Source of the DNA: Blastococcus sp. URHD0036
GTDB taxonomy: Bacteria > Actinomycetota > Actinomycetes > Mycobacteriales > Geodermatophilaceae
Length of the DNA stretch: 64,000 nucleotides
Direction: 5' to 3'
Assembly (NCBI RefSeq): GCF_000701365.1
Contig: NZ_KL370778.1
Span: 1 to 64,000, forward strand
The notes beneath the pieces were generated by a model. It saw nothing but the letters and a program-made list of their open reading frames with translations, was not told the DNA's origin and searched no databases. How positions within the stretch are numbered: the first letter of the stretch is position 1; each line of letters opens with the position of its first letter. The position numbers were made by a program, and so were the translations under genes. This document shows, in pieces, positions 10,364 to 19,607 of this stretch.

Positions 10364-12084
10364 GCGGGCGCCGGCTGCGCGCCGCGGACGAGCCGGCCCG
10401 GCAGCTCCCCGGTCGGCTCGCCGTCGCGACGGGTCACCGCTCCGCCGGCGACGGTGACGACGTAGCCGTCGGCCTGCTGCCGCAGGCGTCGTCCGCCGGC
10501 CGGCAGGTCGTGCACGACGCTCGGCCGGTGCAGGTGCAGCCGCTCGAGGTCGATCACGTTCAGGTCCGCCCGGTAGCCGGGTGCGAGGCGTCCGCGGTCG
10601 GCCAGGCCGACGGCGCGGGCGGGCACGTCGGAGAGCTCGGCGACCGCCCGCGACAGGTCCATCCGCCGCTCGCCGCGGGGCTGCTGCACCCAGTCCTGGA
10701 GCAGCGAGGTCGGGTAGCTGGAGTCGCAGACGAGCCCGTAGTGCGCACCGCCGTCCCCCAGGCCGAGGACGGTGGCCGGGTGCTCGGCCATCGTCCGCGC
10801 GTCGTCGAGGGTGCCCCGGGCGTAGTTGCCGCTCGGGCAGAACAGCACGGTGCGGCCCTCGTCGGCCAGCAGGAGGTCGTAGACGTACTCCAGCGGGCGG
10901 ACCCCCAGCCGGGCGGCCCGGCGGCCGATCGTCTGCTCCGGATCGGGCTCGTAGTCCGGCGGGTCGCCCATGACGTGGGCCTCCACGTAGCGCCCGGCCA
11001 TGTGCAGCAGGAAGGGGTTGGGGTCCGCCGGCTCCTCGGCGAGCAGCCGCGCCCGCACCTCCGGCTGCCGCATCGCCGCGACCTTCTCCGCCAGCGGCAG
11101 GTCCAGCAGGGGCCGGAAACCCGGGCTGAGCGCGAACGGGTGGATCGACAGGTCGAGGCCGAACAGGAAGCCGATCGGACGCGGGAAGACCTGTCCGCGG
11201 ATCGGCAGGCCGTCGGCCGCCGCCTCCTCGAGCAGGTCCAGGTAGGTGCGCCACTTGTCCGGCTCGCCGTTGATCTGGAAGAGGGAGAACGACAGCGGGC
11301 GGCCCGACGCCGCGGCCAGCCGCCGCATGAGCGCGACCTCGACCTCGGCCGGGGACTCGACCGACGGCATCAGCTGGAACACACCGGTGCCGGCGTCGCG
11401 CAGCCCCGCGGCCAGGGCCAGGAGCTCCCGCTCCTCGGAGCCGATGCTCGGCGCCTGCTCCCCGGCCCGGGTGCGGTGGTGGATGCTCCGCGACGTCGTC
11501 ACGCCCAGCGCCCCGGCGCGCACCGCCTCCGCGACGAGCCCGCGCATGGCGGCCAGGTCGCCGTCGGTCGGCACCTCCCGTGCGGCCCCCCGCTCGCCCA
11601 TCACGTAGACCCGGACGGCGGAGTGCGGCACCTGCGCGGCCAGGTCGACGTCGAGCCGGCGCGACGCCAGGACGTCGAGGAACTCGGGGAAGGTCTCCCA
11701 GGTCCAGGGGAGCCCCGCCGTCATCACCACCTCGGGGATGTCCTCGACGCCCTCCATCAGCTCGACGAGCAGGTCGTGCTGGTCCGGCCGGCACGGGGCG
11801 AAGCCGACGCCGCAGTTGCCGGTGACGACGGTCGTGACGCCGTGCTGCGAGGAGGGGGTCATCCGCTCCTCCCACGTGGCCTGGCCGTCGTAGTGGGTGT
11901 GGATGTCGACGAAGCCCGGCGTGACCACCGCGCCGTCGGCGTCGATCTCCTCCGTGCCGCGGCCGGGGACCCGGCCCACCGCGACGATGCGGCCGGCGGC
12001 CACGGCCACGTCTCCACGGACGGCGGGCGCTCCGGTCCCGTCGACGATCCGCCCACCCCGCACGACCAGGTCATACTCGGCCAT
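10360..12084 (-). CDS. N-acyl-D-amino-acid deacylase-like amidohydrolase
   Basis: This is a metal-dependent amidohydrolase of the D-aminoacylase group (574 residues). The metal-binding motif VDIHTHYDGQ lies near residue 59, followed by GVTTVVTGNCGVGFAP, which is characteristic of this subgroup. LGLGDGGAHYG near residue 445 carries the conserved Asp/His. Substrates in the family are N-acyl-D-amino acids or related amides. Here the exact substrate is open. The divergent ABC transporter genes 107 bp away could import the substrate, but this is only positional. Confidence 0.85.
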   Translation of the reverse strand: MAEYDLVVRGGRIVDGTGAPAVRGDVAVAAGRIVAVGRVPGRGTEEIDADGAVVTPGFVDIHTHYDGQATWEERMTPSSQHGVTTVVTGNCGVGFAPCRPDQHDLLVELMEGVEDIPEVVMTAGLPWTWETFPEFLDVLASRRLDVDLAAQVPHSAVRVYVMGERGAAREVPTDGDLAAMRGLVAEAVRAGALGVTTSRSIHHRTRAGEQAPSIGSEERELLALAAGLRDAGTGVFQLMPSVESPAEVEVALMRRLAAASGRPLSFSLFQINGEPDKWRTYLDLLEEAAADGLPIRGQVFPRPIGFLFGLDLSIHPFALSPGFRPLLDLPLAEKVAAMRQPEVRARLLAEEPADPNPFLLHMAGRYVEAHVMGDPPDYEPDPEQTIGRRAARLGVRPLEYVYDLLLADEGRTVLFCPSGNYARGTLDDARTMAEHPATVLGLGDGGAHYGLVCDSSYPTSLLQDWVQQPRGERRMDLSRAVAELSDVPARAVGLADRGRLAPGYRADLNVIDLERLHLHRPSVVHDLPAGGRRLRQQADGYVVTVAGGAVTRRDGEPTGELPGRLVRGAQPAPA

Positions 12085-12191
12085 CGCGTCGCCTCCGCGT
12101 CCGGGCGCAGCCGGCGGCCGGTCGCCGTCTGCAGGTGCATAGATGACAAGGATGGGCCGATGCCTGTCAAGGCCGGGCCCCGGCGCCGCCC

Positions 12192-13331
12192 ATGATCAGC
12201 CGGGTGTGGACACTGGTGGCACCCCGCTCCCGAGGAGGCCCCGCTGCCGTCGTCCCCGTACCGGTTCCCGTGACCGCCGGCCGGCTACCGGGGTCCAGGG
12301 CCGCCACCGCCGTTCCCCGCGGTCCCGGTCGTCGCCTGCTCGACCGCACCGTCGCGCGGCCGAGCACCGCCGCGTGGGTCGGGCTGCTCGCCGTGACGGT
12401 GTTCTTCGGGGTCCAGGCGCCGGACCTGCTGACCCCGGCCGGCGTGGCCGGAGTGCTCGACACCGCCGCGCTGCTGGGCATCGGCGCGCTGGCCGTCGGC
12501 CTGCTGCTGATCGCCGGTCACATCGACCTCTCGACGGGCATGGTCGCCGTCGCGAGCGCGCTGGCCACGGGGCTGCTGGTGACCGAGGCCGGATGGGGCA
12601 TCTGGCCGGCTCTGGCGGCCTCCCTCGCCGGCTCGCTCCTGGTCGGGCTGCTCAACGGGTGGCTGGTGGTCCGCACCGGACTGCCCAGCTTCCTGGTCAC
12701 CCTGGCGGCCTTCCTCGTCCTGGAGGGCGCCGCGTTCGCGCTGACCCGGGCGATCGCCGGCACCACCGTCATCCAGGGCCTGGACCAGGCGCCGGGCTGG
12801 TCCTCGGCCCGGACCGTCTTCGACTCCAGCGTGGAGTGGGACGACGCGTTCTTCCGCATCTCGGTGCTGTGGTGGCTCGGGCTCGTCGCGCTCGCCTCGT
12901 GGGCGCTCTGGCGGACCGCGCTGGGGAACGCGATCTTCGCCGTCGGCGGCGCCCGGCGGGCCGCCCGGGAGCTCGGCGTCCCGGTGCGCCGCACCACCCT
13001 GACCCTGTTCTGCGGCACGGCCGCGGCCGGCTGGCTCGTCGGCACGCTCGGCCTGGTCCGCATCACAACCGCCTCGGGCGACGCCTCGCTGATGCCGTCG
13101 ATCGAGTTCCTCGTCGCCGCGGTCATCGGCGGCTGCCTGCTCACCGGGGGCTACGGCTCGGCGGTCGGGACCGCCGTGGGGGCGCTCATCTACGGCGTCG
13201 CTCGGTTCGGGATCACGCTCGCCGGCTGGGACCCGCTGTGGTTCCAGGCCTTCCTCGGGATGCTGCTGCTCGTGGCCCTCCTCGCCAACGGCATCGTGCG
13301 GACCCGGCTGCGCGCGGTGCCGCGCTCGTGA
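12192..13331 (+). CDS. Sugar-type ABC transporter permease (BPD_transp_2 family)
   Basis: This 379-residue integral membrane protein resembles the RbsC/XylH permeases. It has about ten hydrophobic segments after a basic 50-residue N-terminus. It also has the family motifs GHIDLSTG near residue 115, NGWLVVRTGLPSFLVTLA, and a late GGCLLTGGYGSAVGTAVGALI. The true start may be a later GTG, because the first 25-30 residues are poorly conserved in character. It overlaps the ATPase gene by 4 bp (GTGA). No periplasmic binding protein is encoded nearby. Confidence 0.85.
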   Translation: MISRVWTLVAPRSRGGPAAVVPVPVPVTAGRLPGSRAATAVPRGPGRRLLDRTVARPSTAAWVGLLAVTVFFGVQAPDLLTPAGVAGVLDTAALLGIGALAVGLLLIAGHIDLSTGMVAVASALATGLLVTEAGWGIWPALAASLAGSLLVGLLNGWLVVRTGLPSFLVTLAAFLVLEGAAFALTRAIAGTTVIQGLDQAPGWSSARTVFDSSVEWDDAFFRISVLWWLGLVALASWALWRTALGNAIFAVGGARRAARELGVPVRRTTLTLFCGTAAAGWLVGTLGLVRITTASGDASLMPSIEFLVAAVIGGCLLTGGYGSAVGTAVGALIYGVARFGITLAGWDPLWFQAFLGMLLLVALLANGIVRTRLRAVPRS

Positions 13332-14137
13332 CCGGCCCGGAGGGCACACCGGCCGCGGCGGTGCTCGAGCTGCGCCGGGTGACCGTGCGCTACGGGACCG
13401 TCGCGGCACTGTCCCGGGTGACCGCGGCGTTCGTCCCGGGCACCATCAGCTGCGTCCTCGGCGAGAACGGCTCGGGCAAGTCCACCCTGGTGGAGGTGCT
13501 CTCGGGGCTGACCCGCCCGCAGGAGGGCGAGCTGCTGCTCGACGGCCGCCCCGCGCGGTGGCGGTCGCCGCGCGACGCCCGGGCGAACGGCGTCGCGACC
13601 GTCTGGAACGACCTCTCCGTCGCGCCGCTGCTGTCGGTGTGGCGGAACTTCTGCCTCGGCGCCGAACCCACCGCCGGCATCGGGCCGCTGCGCCGCCTCG
13701 ACCGCGCCGCGGCCCGCGAGATCACCGTGCGGGAGCTGGCCACGGTGGGCCTCACCGGGGTCGACCCCGACCAGCCGGCGAGCACGCTGCGCCCGGGCGA
13801 GCGGCAGAGCCTGGCCATCGCCCGCGCCCTCCACTTCGGGTCGCGCGCCCTCGTCGTCGACGAGCCGATCGCGCCGCGCAGCGTCGCCGGTGCCACCCAG
13901 GCCGGCCAGGCGCTGCTCGCGGCCCGGGCCCGCGGGCTGGCGGTCGTGCTGGTGACCGCCAACCCGCGCTATGCCCACCTGGTCGGGGACCGCTTCCTGC
14001 TGCTGGCCGGTGGCCAGGTGGCCGGCGACCTCACCCGCGAGGACGTCGACGCCGACAGCCTGACCCGCCTCATGGCCGGCGACGACGAGCTGTCGGCGCT
14101 GAGCGAGACGGTCCGCCGCACGCACCCCGAGAGGTGA
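13328..14137 (+). CDS. ABC transporter ATP-binding protein with degenerate motifs
   Basis: A single nucleotide-binding domain of 269 residues belongs to the sugar-ABC group. Walker A (GENGSGKST) and Walker B (LVVDEP) are intact. Three other sites deviate. The Q-loop region reads VWND where relatives have an HQE-type motif. The signature reads LRPGERQ instead of LSGGQ. The switch histidine is lost (VTANPRYA where relatives have an SHN-type motif). RbsA-type proteins usually carry two domains (about 500 residues), whereas this is a half-size protein. GTG 13328 overlaps the permease stop. Activity may be low or need a partner ATPase. Confidence 0.85.
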   Translation: MTGPEGTPAAAVLELRRVTVRYGTVAALSRVTAAFVPGTISCVLGENGSGKSTLVEVLSGLTRPQEGELLLDGRPARWRSPRDARANGVATVWNDLSVAPLLSVWRNFCLGAEPTAGIGPLRRLDRAAAREITVRELATVGLTGVDPDQPASTLRPGERQSLAIARALHFGSRALVVDEPIAPRSVAGATQAGQALLAARARGLAVVLVTANPRYAHLVGDRFLLLAGGQVAGDLTREDVDADSLTRLMAGDDELSALSETVRRTHPER

Positions 14138-14163
14138 TCAGCCGGCCCCGGCGACCCGAGGGG

Positions 14164-14586
14164 TCAGGGGGCCAGCGAGGGGTCGCAGTCCCGCAGAAGC
14201 TGGGTGCAGCGCTCCTGCTCGTCGGTCTCGCCGATGGCCTCGGCCGCCCGCGCGAGGACGGTGACGCAGCGCAGGAAGCCGCGGTTGGGCTCGTGCGCCC
14301 ACGGCACCGGGCCGAAGCCCTTCCAGCCGTTGCGGCGCAGCGCGTCGAGCCCGCGGTGGTAGCCGGTGCGGGCGTAGGCGTAGGCCTCGATCGTGTCGCG
14401 GAGCTGCCGCTCCTGCCGGTCGATCGACTCCTCGGCGAGGGCGGCCCAGGCGGCGCTGAACGTGGGGTGGTGCGCCGCCACCTCGGCCGCCGGGACGCCG
14501 TCGGCGAGCTCGCGCTCGGCCTCGGGCGACGGCGGGAGCAGCGTCGCCGGCGGCTCGCCCAGCAGGTTCCCGTGCGAGTGCGTCAT
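14164..14586 (-). CDS. DUF3151 domain protein
   Basis: This 140-residue soluble protein resembles the actinobacterial DUF3151 family, with NLLGEPPATLLP near the start, then HPTFSAAWAALAE and NGWKGFGPVPWAHEPNRGFL. Function is unknown. Its ATG overlaps the fba stop (ATGA, 4 bp), so it is translationally coupled to fructose-bisphosphate aldolase. Such a pairing suggests, but does not prove, a role linked to central carbon metabolism. Confidence 0.85.
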   Translation of the reverse strand: MTHSHGNLLGEPPATLLPPSPEAERELADGVPAAEVAAHHPTFSAAWAALAEESIDRQERQLRDTIEAYAYARTGYHRGLDALRRNGWKGFGPVPWAHEPNRGFLRCVTVLARAAEAIGETDEQERCTQLLRDCDPSLAP

Positions 14587-15617
14587 GCGCTGACCGACTG
14601 TCCGGCCGAGAGCAGGTCCTCGCACGCCGTCACGACGCGGGCGGCCATGTTGGTCTCGGCGGCCTTGAGGTAGCTCCGCGGGTCGTAGACCTTCTTGTTG
14701 CCGACCTCGCCGTCGATCTTCAGCACGCCGTCGTAGTTGCTCAGCATGTGCCCGGCGATCGGGCGGGTGAAGGCGTACTGGGTGTCGGTGTCGACGTTCA
14801 TCTTCACGACGCCGTAGGACAGCGCCTCGCGGATCTCCGACTGCAGCGAGCCCGAGCCGCCGTGGAAGACGAAGTTGAACGGCTTGCTGCCCTCGGGCAG
14901 GCCCAGCTCGGCCGTGACGACCTCCTGGCCCTGCTTGAGGATCTCCGGCCGCAGCTTCACGTTGCCGGGCTTGTAGACGCCGTGCACGTTGCCGAAGGTC
15001 GCGGCCAGCAGGTAGACGCCCTTCTCGCCGAGTCCGAGCGACTTCGCGGTGGCGATGTAGTCACCGGGGGCGGTGTAGAGCTTGTCGTTGATGTCGTGGC
15101 TGACGCCGTCCTCCTCGCCGCCGACGACGCCGATCTCGATCTCCAGCACGATCTTCGCCGACGCGCACTTCTCGATGAGCTCCTCGGCGATCTGCAGGTT
15201 CTCGTCGAGGTCGACGGCCGAGCCGTCCCACATGTGCGACTGGAACAGCGGCGCCTGACCGGCGTCCACGCGGTCCTGGGACAGCGCGATCAGCGGCCGG
15301 ACGTAGCTGTCCAGCTTGTCCTTCGGGCAGTGGTCGGTGTGCAACGCGACGTTGACCGGGTAGCGCTCGGCGACGACGTGGGCGAACTCGGCGAGCGCGA
15401 CCGCCCCGGTCACCATGTCCTTGACCTTGGTGCCCGAGCCGAACTCGGCACCGCCGGTGGAGAACTGGATGATCCCGTCGCTCCCGGCGTCGGCGAACCC
15501 GCGCAGCGCCGCGTTGATCGTCTCGGAGGAGGTGCAGTTGATCGCCGGGTAGGCGAAGCCGCCCTCCTTGGCCCGGCTGATCATGTCGGCGTAGACCTCG
15601 GGGGTCGCGATGGGCAT
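14583..15617 (-). CDS. fba: Fructose-bisphosphate aldolase, class II
   Basis: This zinc aldolase interconverts fructose-1,6-bisphosphate with DHAP and glyceraldehyde-3-phosphate. The 344-residue protein begins MPIATPEVYADM. It shows the zinc motif ALHTDHCPK near residue 93 and the glycine-rich VFHGGSGS with its metal-binding histidine. ATG 15617 is preceded by GGAGGAG at a good distance. An ATG 18 nt further upstream contains that ribosome-binding site and is rejected. Confidence 0.96.
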   Translation of the reverse strand: MPIATPEVYADMISRAKEGGFAYPAINCTSSETINAALRGFADAGSDGIIQFSTGGAEFGSGTKVKDMVTGAVALAEFAHVVAERYPVNVALHTDHCPKDKLDSYVRPLIALSQDRVDAGQAPLFQSHMWDGSAVDLDENLQIAEELIEKCASAKIVLEIEIGVVGGEEDGVSHDINDKLYTAPGDYIATAKSLGLGEKGVYLLAATFGNVHGVYKPGNVKLRPEILKQGQEVVTAELGLPEGSKPFNFVFHGGSGSLQSEIREALSYGVVKMNVDTDTQYAFTRPIAGHMLSNYDGVLKIDGEVGNKKVYDPRSYLKAAETNMAARVVTACEDLLSAGQSVSA

Positions 15618-15728
15618 GCGGGGGGACTCCTCCACTCGGCGGACGGGCTCCGGCCAGTATCGCGCCCCCCGCAGCAGGGGTGACAGTGCGGAGGGCTCCG
15701 GTCCCCCGGCAGGCTGACGCGCCCCGGC

Positions 15729-17078
15729 TCAGCCCTGCTCGATCCGGCTGGAGACCCGGGCCGCCACGAGCACCGGGTCGTAGGTGGGCGAGAACGGCGG
15801 CGCGTACGACAGGTCGGACCCCGCCAGCTCCTCCGCGGTGAGCCCGGCCCAGATCGCGGTGGCGAACACGTCGATCCGCTTGCCGCTGCCCGGGCCGCCG
15901 ACGATCTGCGCACCGAGCAGCAGCCCGGACCCCCGCTCGCTGATCAGCTTGACGGTGATCTCCTCGGCGCCCGGGTAGTAGCCCGCCCGCGTCGTCCCCT
16001 CGACGACCTCGGCGCGGGCGTCGTACCCGGCCCGCTCGGCCGCGACCGAGCTCAGTCCGGTCAGCCCGATCTCGGTCTCCCCCACCTTCGTCACCGCGGT
16101 GCCGAGCACCCCGGCGAACCGCGCCGGCCGTCCGCCGATCACCGAGCCCGCGACCCGCCCCTGCTTGTTGGCGTGGGTGCCCAGCGCGATGTGCACCGCC
16201 TCGCCGGTGATCCGGGAGTACGTCTGCGAGCAGTCGCCGGCGGCGAACACCTCCGGGTGCCCGGTGCAGCGCTGCGACCGGTCGACCTCGACCGCCCCGG
16301 TGGGGCCCAGCTGCAGGCCCGACTCCCGCGCGAGGGTCACCTCCGGGCCCATGCCCAGCCCGAGGACGACGAGGTCGGTCTCGTAGGAGCCGTCGTCGGT
16401 GCGCACGGCGCGGACGACGCCGTCGGCATCGGTCTCGACCTCCCGGACCGGCTCCCCCGGGTGGACGTCGATGCCCATGGCACCCATGGCCGAGCACACC
16501 CGCTCCCCCATGTCGGGGTCGAGCTGCGCCATGGGCAGGGGGTCGGCGAGGACGACGGTCACCGCCAGCCCGCGCGCGTGCAGCACCTCGGCCATCTCCA
16601 GGCCGATGTAGCCACCGCCCAGGACGACGGCCCGCTCGGCGCCGGCCGCGATCCCGGCACGGATGTCGGCGCCGTCGCCCAGCCGGTGCACCCCGTGCAC
16701 GCCGACGGCGTCCAGCCCCGGGATCGGCGGACGGGTCGGCCGGCCGCCGGTGGCCACCACCAGCCGGTCGTAGCCGAGCACGTCGCCGGCCGACGTGCTG
16801 ACCGTGCCGGCCACCAGGTCGATCGCCTCGGCGCGGGTGTGCATCCGGACGTCGATGTCCTGCGCGGCGAACTCGTGCGGCGTCCGGGCGATCAGCCGGT
16901 CCCGGTCGGTCACGACGTCGCCGACCCAGTAGGGGATGCCGCACGCGGAGTACGACACGTCCGGCCCCTGCTCCAGCACGGTGATGTCGAGGTCGTCGGG
17001 GCGCAGCCGCCGGGCCTGGGCCGCCGCGGACATCCCCGCGGCGTCACCCCCGATGACGAGCAGGCGGTCTCGGCTCAT
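15729..17078 (-). CDS. FAD-dependent pyridine nucleotide-disulfide reductase (CoA-disulfide reductase/NADH oxidase type)
   Basis: The 449-residue flavoprotein starts with the FAD-binding VIGGDAAGMSAAAQARR. It carries the single redox cysteine in SYSACGIPYWVG near residue 43, as in CoA-disulfide reductases and NADH oxidases. A second dinucleotide fold has VVLGGGYIGLEMAE. The third has VFAAGDCSQ, where FAD binds. A C-terminal dimerisation domain follows. It probably maintains thiol redox balance, though the true electron acceptor cannot be told. It lies 5 bp after the GlcD-type gene on the same strand, so they are probably cotranscribed. Confidence 0.88.
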   Translation of the reverse strand: MSRDRLLVIGGDAAGMSAAAQARRLRPDDLDITVLEQGPDVSYSACGIPYWVGDVVTDRDRLIARTPHEFAAQDIDVRMHTRAEAIDLVAGTVSTSAGDVLGYDRLVVATGGRPTRPPIPGLDAVGVHGVHRLGDGADIRAGIAAGAERAVVLGGGYIGLEMAEVLHARGLAVTVVLADPLPMAQLDPDMGERVCSAMGAMGIDVHPGEPVREVETDADGVVRAVRTDDGSYETDLVVLGLGMGPEVTLARESGLQLGPTGAVEVDRSQRCTGHPEVFAAGDCSQTYSRITGEAVHIALGTHANKQGRVAGSVIGGRPARFAGVLGTAVTKVGETEIGLTGLSSVAAERAGYDARAEVVEGTTRAGYYPGAEEITVKLISERGSGLLLGAQIVGGPGSGKRIDVFATAIWAGLTAEELAGSDLSYAPPFSPTYDPVLVAARVSSRIEQG

Positions 17079-17083
17079 GCGGC

Positions 17084-18487
17084 TCAGGGTGTCAGGCGGC
17101 GCAGCACCTTGCCGGGGTTGAGCAGGCCGGACGGGTCCAGCGCGTCCTTGATCGACCGGTGCACCTCCAGCGACACCGGGCCGATCTCGCGCTCCAGCCA
17201 GTCGACCTTGAGCGAGCCGACGCCGTGCTCGCCGGTGATCGTGCCGCCCAGCGAGAGCCCCAGCTCGAGGATGTCGTCGAAGGCGGCGAAGGCCCGCTCG
17301 CGCTGGGCGGCGTCGGCCGGGTCGAACACGATCGTCGGGTGCATGTTGCCGTCGCCGGCGTGCCCGACGACGCCGATCGTGAGTTCGCGGCGGGCGGCGA
17401 TCGCGTCGCAGCCGTCGAGGAACGTGGCGATCGCGGAGCGGGGCACGGCCACGTCGTCGATGAGCGTGCTGCCCAGCTGTTCCAGCGCGGGGAGCGCCAT
17501 CCGCCGGGCGGCCAGCAGCAGATCACCCTCGGCCGGGTCGTCGGTGGTGTGCACGAGGTCGGCGCCGGCCTCGCGGCACAGCGCCGCCAGGGCCTCGATC
17601 TCGGCGAGCGCGGCGGCTCCACCGGTGTCGGACTGCGCGACCAGCAGCGCGTGCGCGCCGCGGTCGAGGTCGGCGTGCAGCAGGTCGTCCACAGCGCAGA
17701 TGCAGGTGTTGTCCATGACCTCCAGCAGGCTCGGCACCAGCCCCGTGGTCACCACCCGCTCGACGACCTGGCCGGTCTGCGCGGTGGTGCCGAAGGTGGC
17801 CACGAGGGTGACCGGCCGCTGCGGGGCGGGCCGCAGCGCGAGGGTGGCCTCGGTGATGACGCCGAGCGTGCCCTCCGAGCCCACGAAGAGCCGCGCGAGG
17901 TCGTAGCCGGCCACGCCCTTGACCGTGCGCCGGCCGGTCCGCAGCACCCGCCCGTCGGCGAGCACGACCTCCAGGCCGAGGACGTAGTCGGTGGTGACGC
18001 CGTACTTGACGCAGCACAGCCCGCCGGAGTTCGTGCTGAGGTTCCCGCCGATCGTGCACCAGTCGTAGCTCGACGGGTCGGGCGGATAGAAGAGCCCGTG
18101 CGCGGCGACGGCGTCCCGCAGCTGCTTGTTGACGACCCCCGGCTGGACGACGGCGAGCCGGTCGGCCGGGGACACCTCGAGGACGGCGTCCATCCGGGTC
18201 ATGACCAGCGTGATGGCGCCGTCGACGGCGTTGCTGGCCCCGGCGAGTCCCGAGCCGGCACCGCGCGGCACGACCGGGACGCCGTGCCGGTGCGCCACCC
18301 GCATGACCGCGACGACGTCGGCCGTCGAACGAGGGAGGACCACCGCGGCGGGGGTGCCGGCCGCGGCGAGCATCGCCTGGTCACGGGCGTAGGCAGCGGT
18401 GACGTCCGGGTCCGTGAGGACACTGCCGGACCCGAGCGCGTCGGTCAGCTCGGCGGCCCACGCCGTCGCGAGAGTGGTCACCGTCAC
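17084..18487 (-). CDS. glcD: FAD-linked oxidase, GlcD / D-lactate dehydrogenase type
   Basis: A 467-residue 2-hydroxyacid oxidase (glycolate or D-lactate are typical substrates). The N-terminal FAD_binding_4 domain has VPRGAGSGLAGA and TIGGNLSTNSGGL. The C-terminal domain carries GHAGDGNMHP and ITGEHGVGSLK, which hold the catalytic and metal-binding histidines. The end motif DPSGLLNPGKV is typical. No GlcE/GlcF genes are adjacent, so it may act alone. It sits between pyrE and the flavin reductase in one direction. Confidence 0.88.
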   Translation of the reverse strand: MTVTTLATAWAAELTDALGSGSVLTDPDVTAAYARDQAMLAAAGTPAAVVLPRSTADVVAVMRVAHRHGVPVVPRGAGSGLAGASNAVDGAITLVMTRMDAVLEVSPADRLAVVQPGVVNKQLRDAVAAHGLFYPPDPSSYDWCTIGGNLSTNSGGLCCVKYGVTTDYVLGLEVVLADGRVLRTGRRTVKGVAGYDLARLFVGSEGTLGVITEATLALRPAPQRPVTLVATFGTTAQTGQVVERVVTTGLVPSLLEVMDNTCICAVDDLLHADLDRGAHALLVAQSDTGGAAALAEIEALAALCREAGADLVHTTDDPAEGDLLLAARRMALPALEQLGSTLIDDVAVPRSAIATFLDGCDAIAARRELTIGVVGHAGDGNMHPTIVFDPADAAQRERAFAAFDDILELGLSLGGTITGEHGVGSLKVDWLEREIGPVSLEVHRSIKDALDPSGLLNPGKVLRRLTP

Positions 18488-18499
18488 ACCGTACGGCGG

Positions 18500-19054
18500 C
18501 TACTCCAGGCCGAGGTCGGCGAGCGTGTAGGCGGCGCGGTACTCCAGGCCGGCCTCCTCGACGGCGGCGCGGCCGCCGCGGTCGACGATCACGGCGACGG
18601 CGACCGGCTCGGCGCCGGCCTCGCGGAGCGCCTCGACGGCGGTGAGCGGGCTGCCGCCGGTGGTCGAGACGTCCTCCACGACGAGCACGGCGCGGCCCTC
18701 GACGTCCGGACCCTCGATCCGCCGCTGCAGGCCGTGCGCCTTGCCGGCCTTGCGCACCACGCAGGCGTCGAGGAAGCCCTCGCCCTGGGCGGCGGCGTGC
18801 AGCATCGCCGTGGCCACCGGATCCGCGCCCAGCGTGAGCCCGCCGACGACGTCGTAGCGCAGGTCGCCGGTCAGCTGCCGCATCACGCGGCCGACCAGCG
18901 GGGCGCCCTCGTGGTGCAGCGTCAGGCGGCGCATGTCGATGTACCAGTCGGCCTCGCGCCCGGAGGAGAGCGTCACCTTCCCGTGGACGACGGCGAGCTC
19001 GACGATGAGCTCGAGCAGGCGGTCGCGGTCGGGCAGGGATGCGGGTGCCGTCAT
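18500..19054 (-). CDS. pyrE: Orotate phosphoribosyltransferase
   Basis: PyrE makes OMP from orotate and PRPP in pyrimidine synthesis. The protein has 184 residues, a normal length. It shows the VTLSSGREADWYID motif near residue 28 and the PRPP-binding loop VLVVEDVSTTGGSPLTAV near residue 120. ATG 19054 is chosen. The frame is open upstream, but that part overlaps the divergent TspO gene. It is the first gene before the glcD-flavin reductase pair. Confidence 0.95.
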   Translation of the reverse strand: MTAPASLPDRDRLLELIVELAVVHGKVTLSSGREADWYIDMRRLTLHHEGAPLVGRVMRQLTGDLRYDVVGGLTLGADPVATAMLHAAAQGEGFLDACVVRKAGKAHGLQRRIEGPDVEGRAVLVVEDVSTTGGSPLTAVEALREAGAEPVAVAVIVDRGGRAAVEEAGLEYRAAYTLADLGLE

Positions 19055-19088
19055 GGCATCGGACCCTACTGAGGACGACGATGCGGCC

Positions 19089-19553
19089 ATGCGCTCTCCC
19101 CGGATCCGCCTGGCCGCAGCCGCCGGCCCCCTCGCCGCCGCGGTGCTGGGAGGGCTCGCGACCGATCCCGGCAGCTCCTGGTTCCGGTCCTTGGACAAGC
19201 CGGCCTGGTACCCGCCTCCACAGACCTTCGGCATCGTCTGGACCGGCCTCTACGCCGGCACCGCCTGGGCCGCGGGCGAGGTGCTGGTCCGGTCGCCCGA
19301 CCGCCGTCCCTTCGCCCGCGCGTACGCACTCAACATGGTGCTCAACGCCGGCTGGACGCCGGTGTTCTTCCGGGCCCACCGGCCCTGGGCGGCCGCCGCC
19401 GAGGCGGCCGTGCTGACCGTGTCCACCGCCGACCTGGTCCGCCGCGCCCGTCGGGTGAGCCGCCCGGCGGCCGCCGTCCTCGCGCCGTACGCGGCCTGGA
19501 CGGCGTTCGCCACCGCCCTGTCGACGGCCATCGCCCGCCGCAACCGGGGCTGA
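19089..19553 (+). CDS. TspO/MBR family membrane protein
   Basis: This 154-residue integral membrane protein has five hydrophobic segments. It has the TspO signatures KPAWYPPPQTFGIVWTGLY near residue 36 and LNMVLNAGWTPVFF near residue 80. TspO proteins bind porphyrins and related tetrapyrroles and are linked to stress responses. ATG 19089 is preferred. The in-frame ATG at 19053 would overlap the divergent pyrE start codon. Confidence 0.85.
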   Translation: MRSPRIRLAAAAGPLAAAVLGGLATDPGSSWFRSLDKPAWYPPPQTFGIVWTGLYAGTAWAAGEVLVRSPDRRPFARAYALNMVLNAGWTPVFFRAHRPWAAAAEAAVLTVSTADLVRRARRVSRPAAAVLAPYAAWTAFATALSTAIARRNRG

Positions 19554-19562
19554 GACGCACGT

Positions 19563-19592
19563 CGGCCCGGCCCCCCGAGGGGAGCCGGGCCG
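19563..19592. terminator. Hairpin between tspO-like gene and fasciclin gene
   Basis: Arms 19563-19571 and 19584-19592 pair perfectly (9 bp). A further CCCC/GGGG pairing inside makes the stem almost continuous. It lies between two convergent stops (19553 and 19608). Confidence 0.75.
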
Positions 19593-19607
19593 TCGCACGG
19601 AGGTCGA

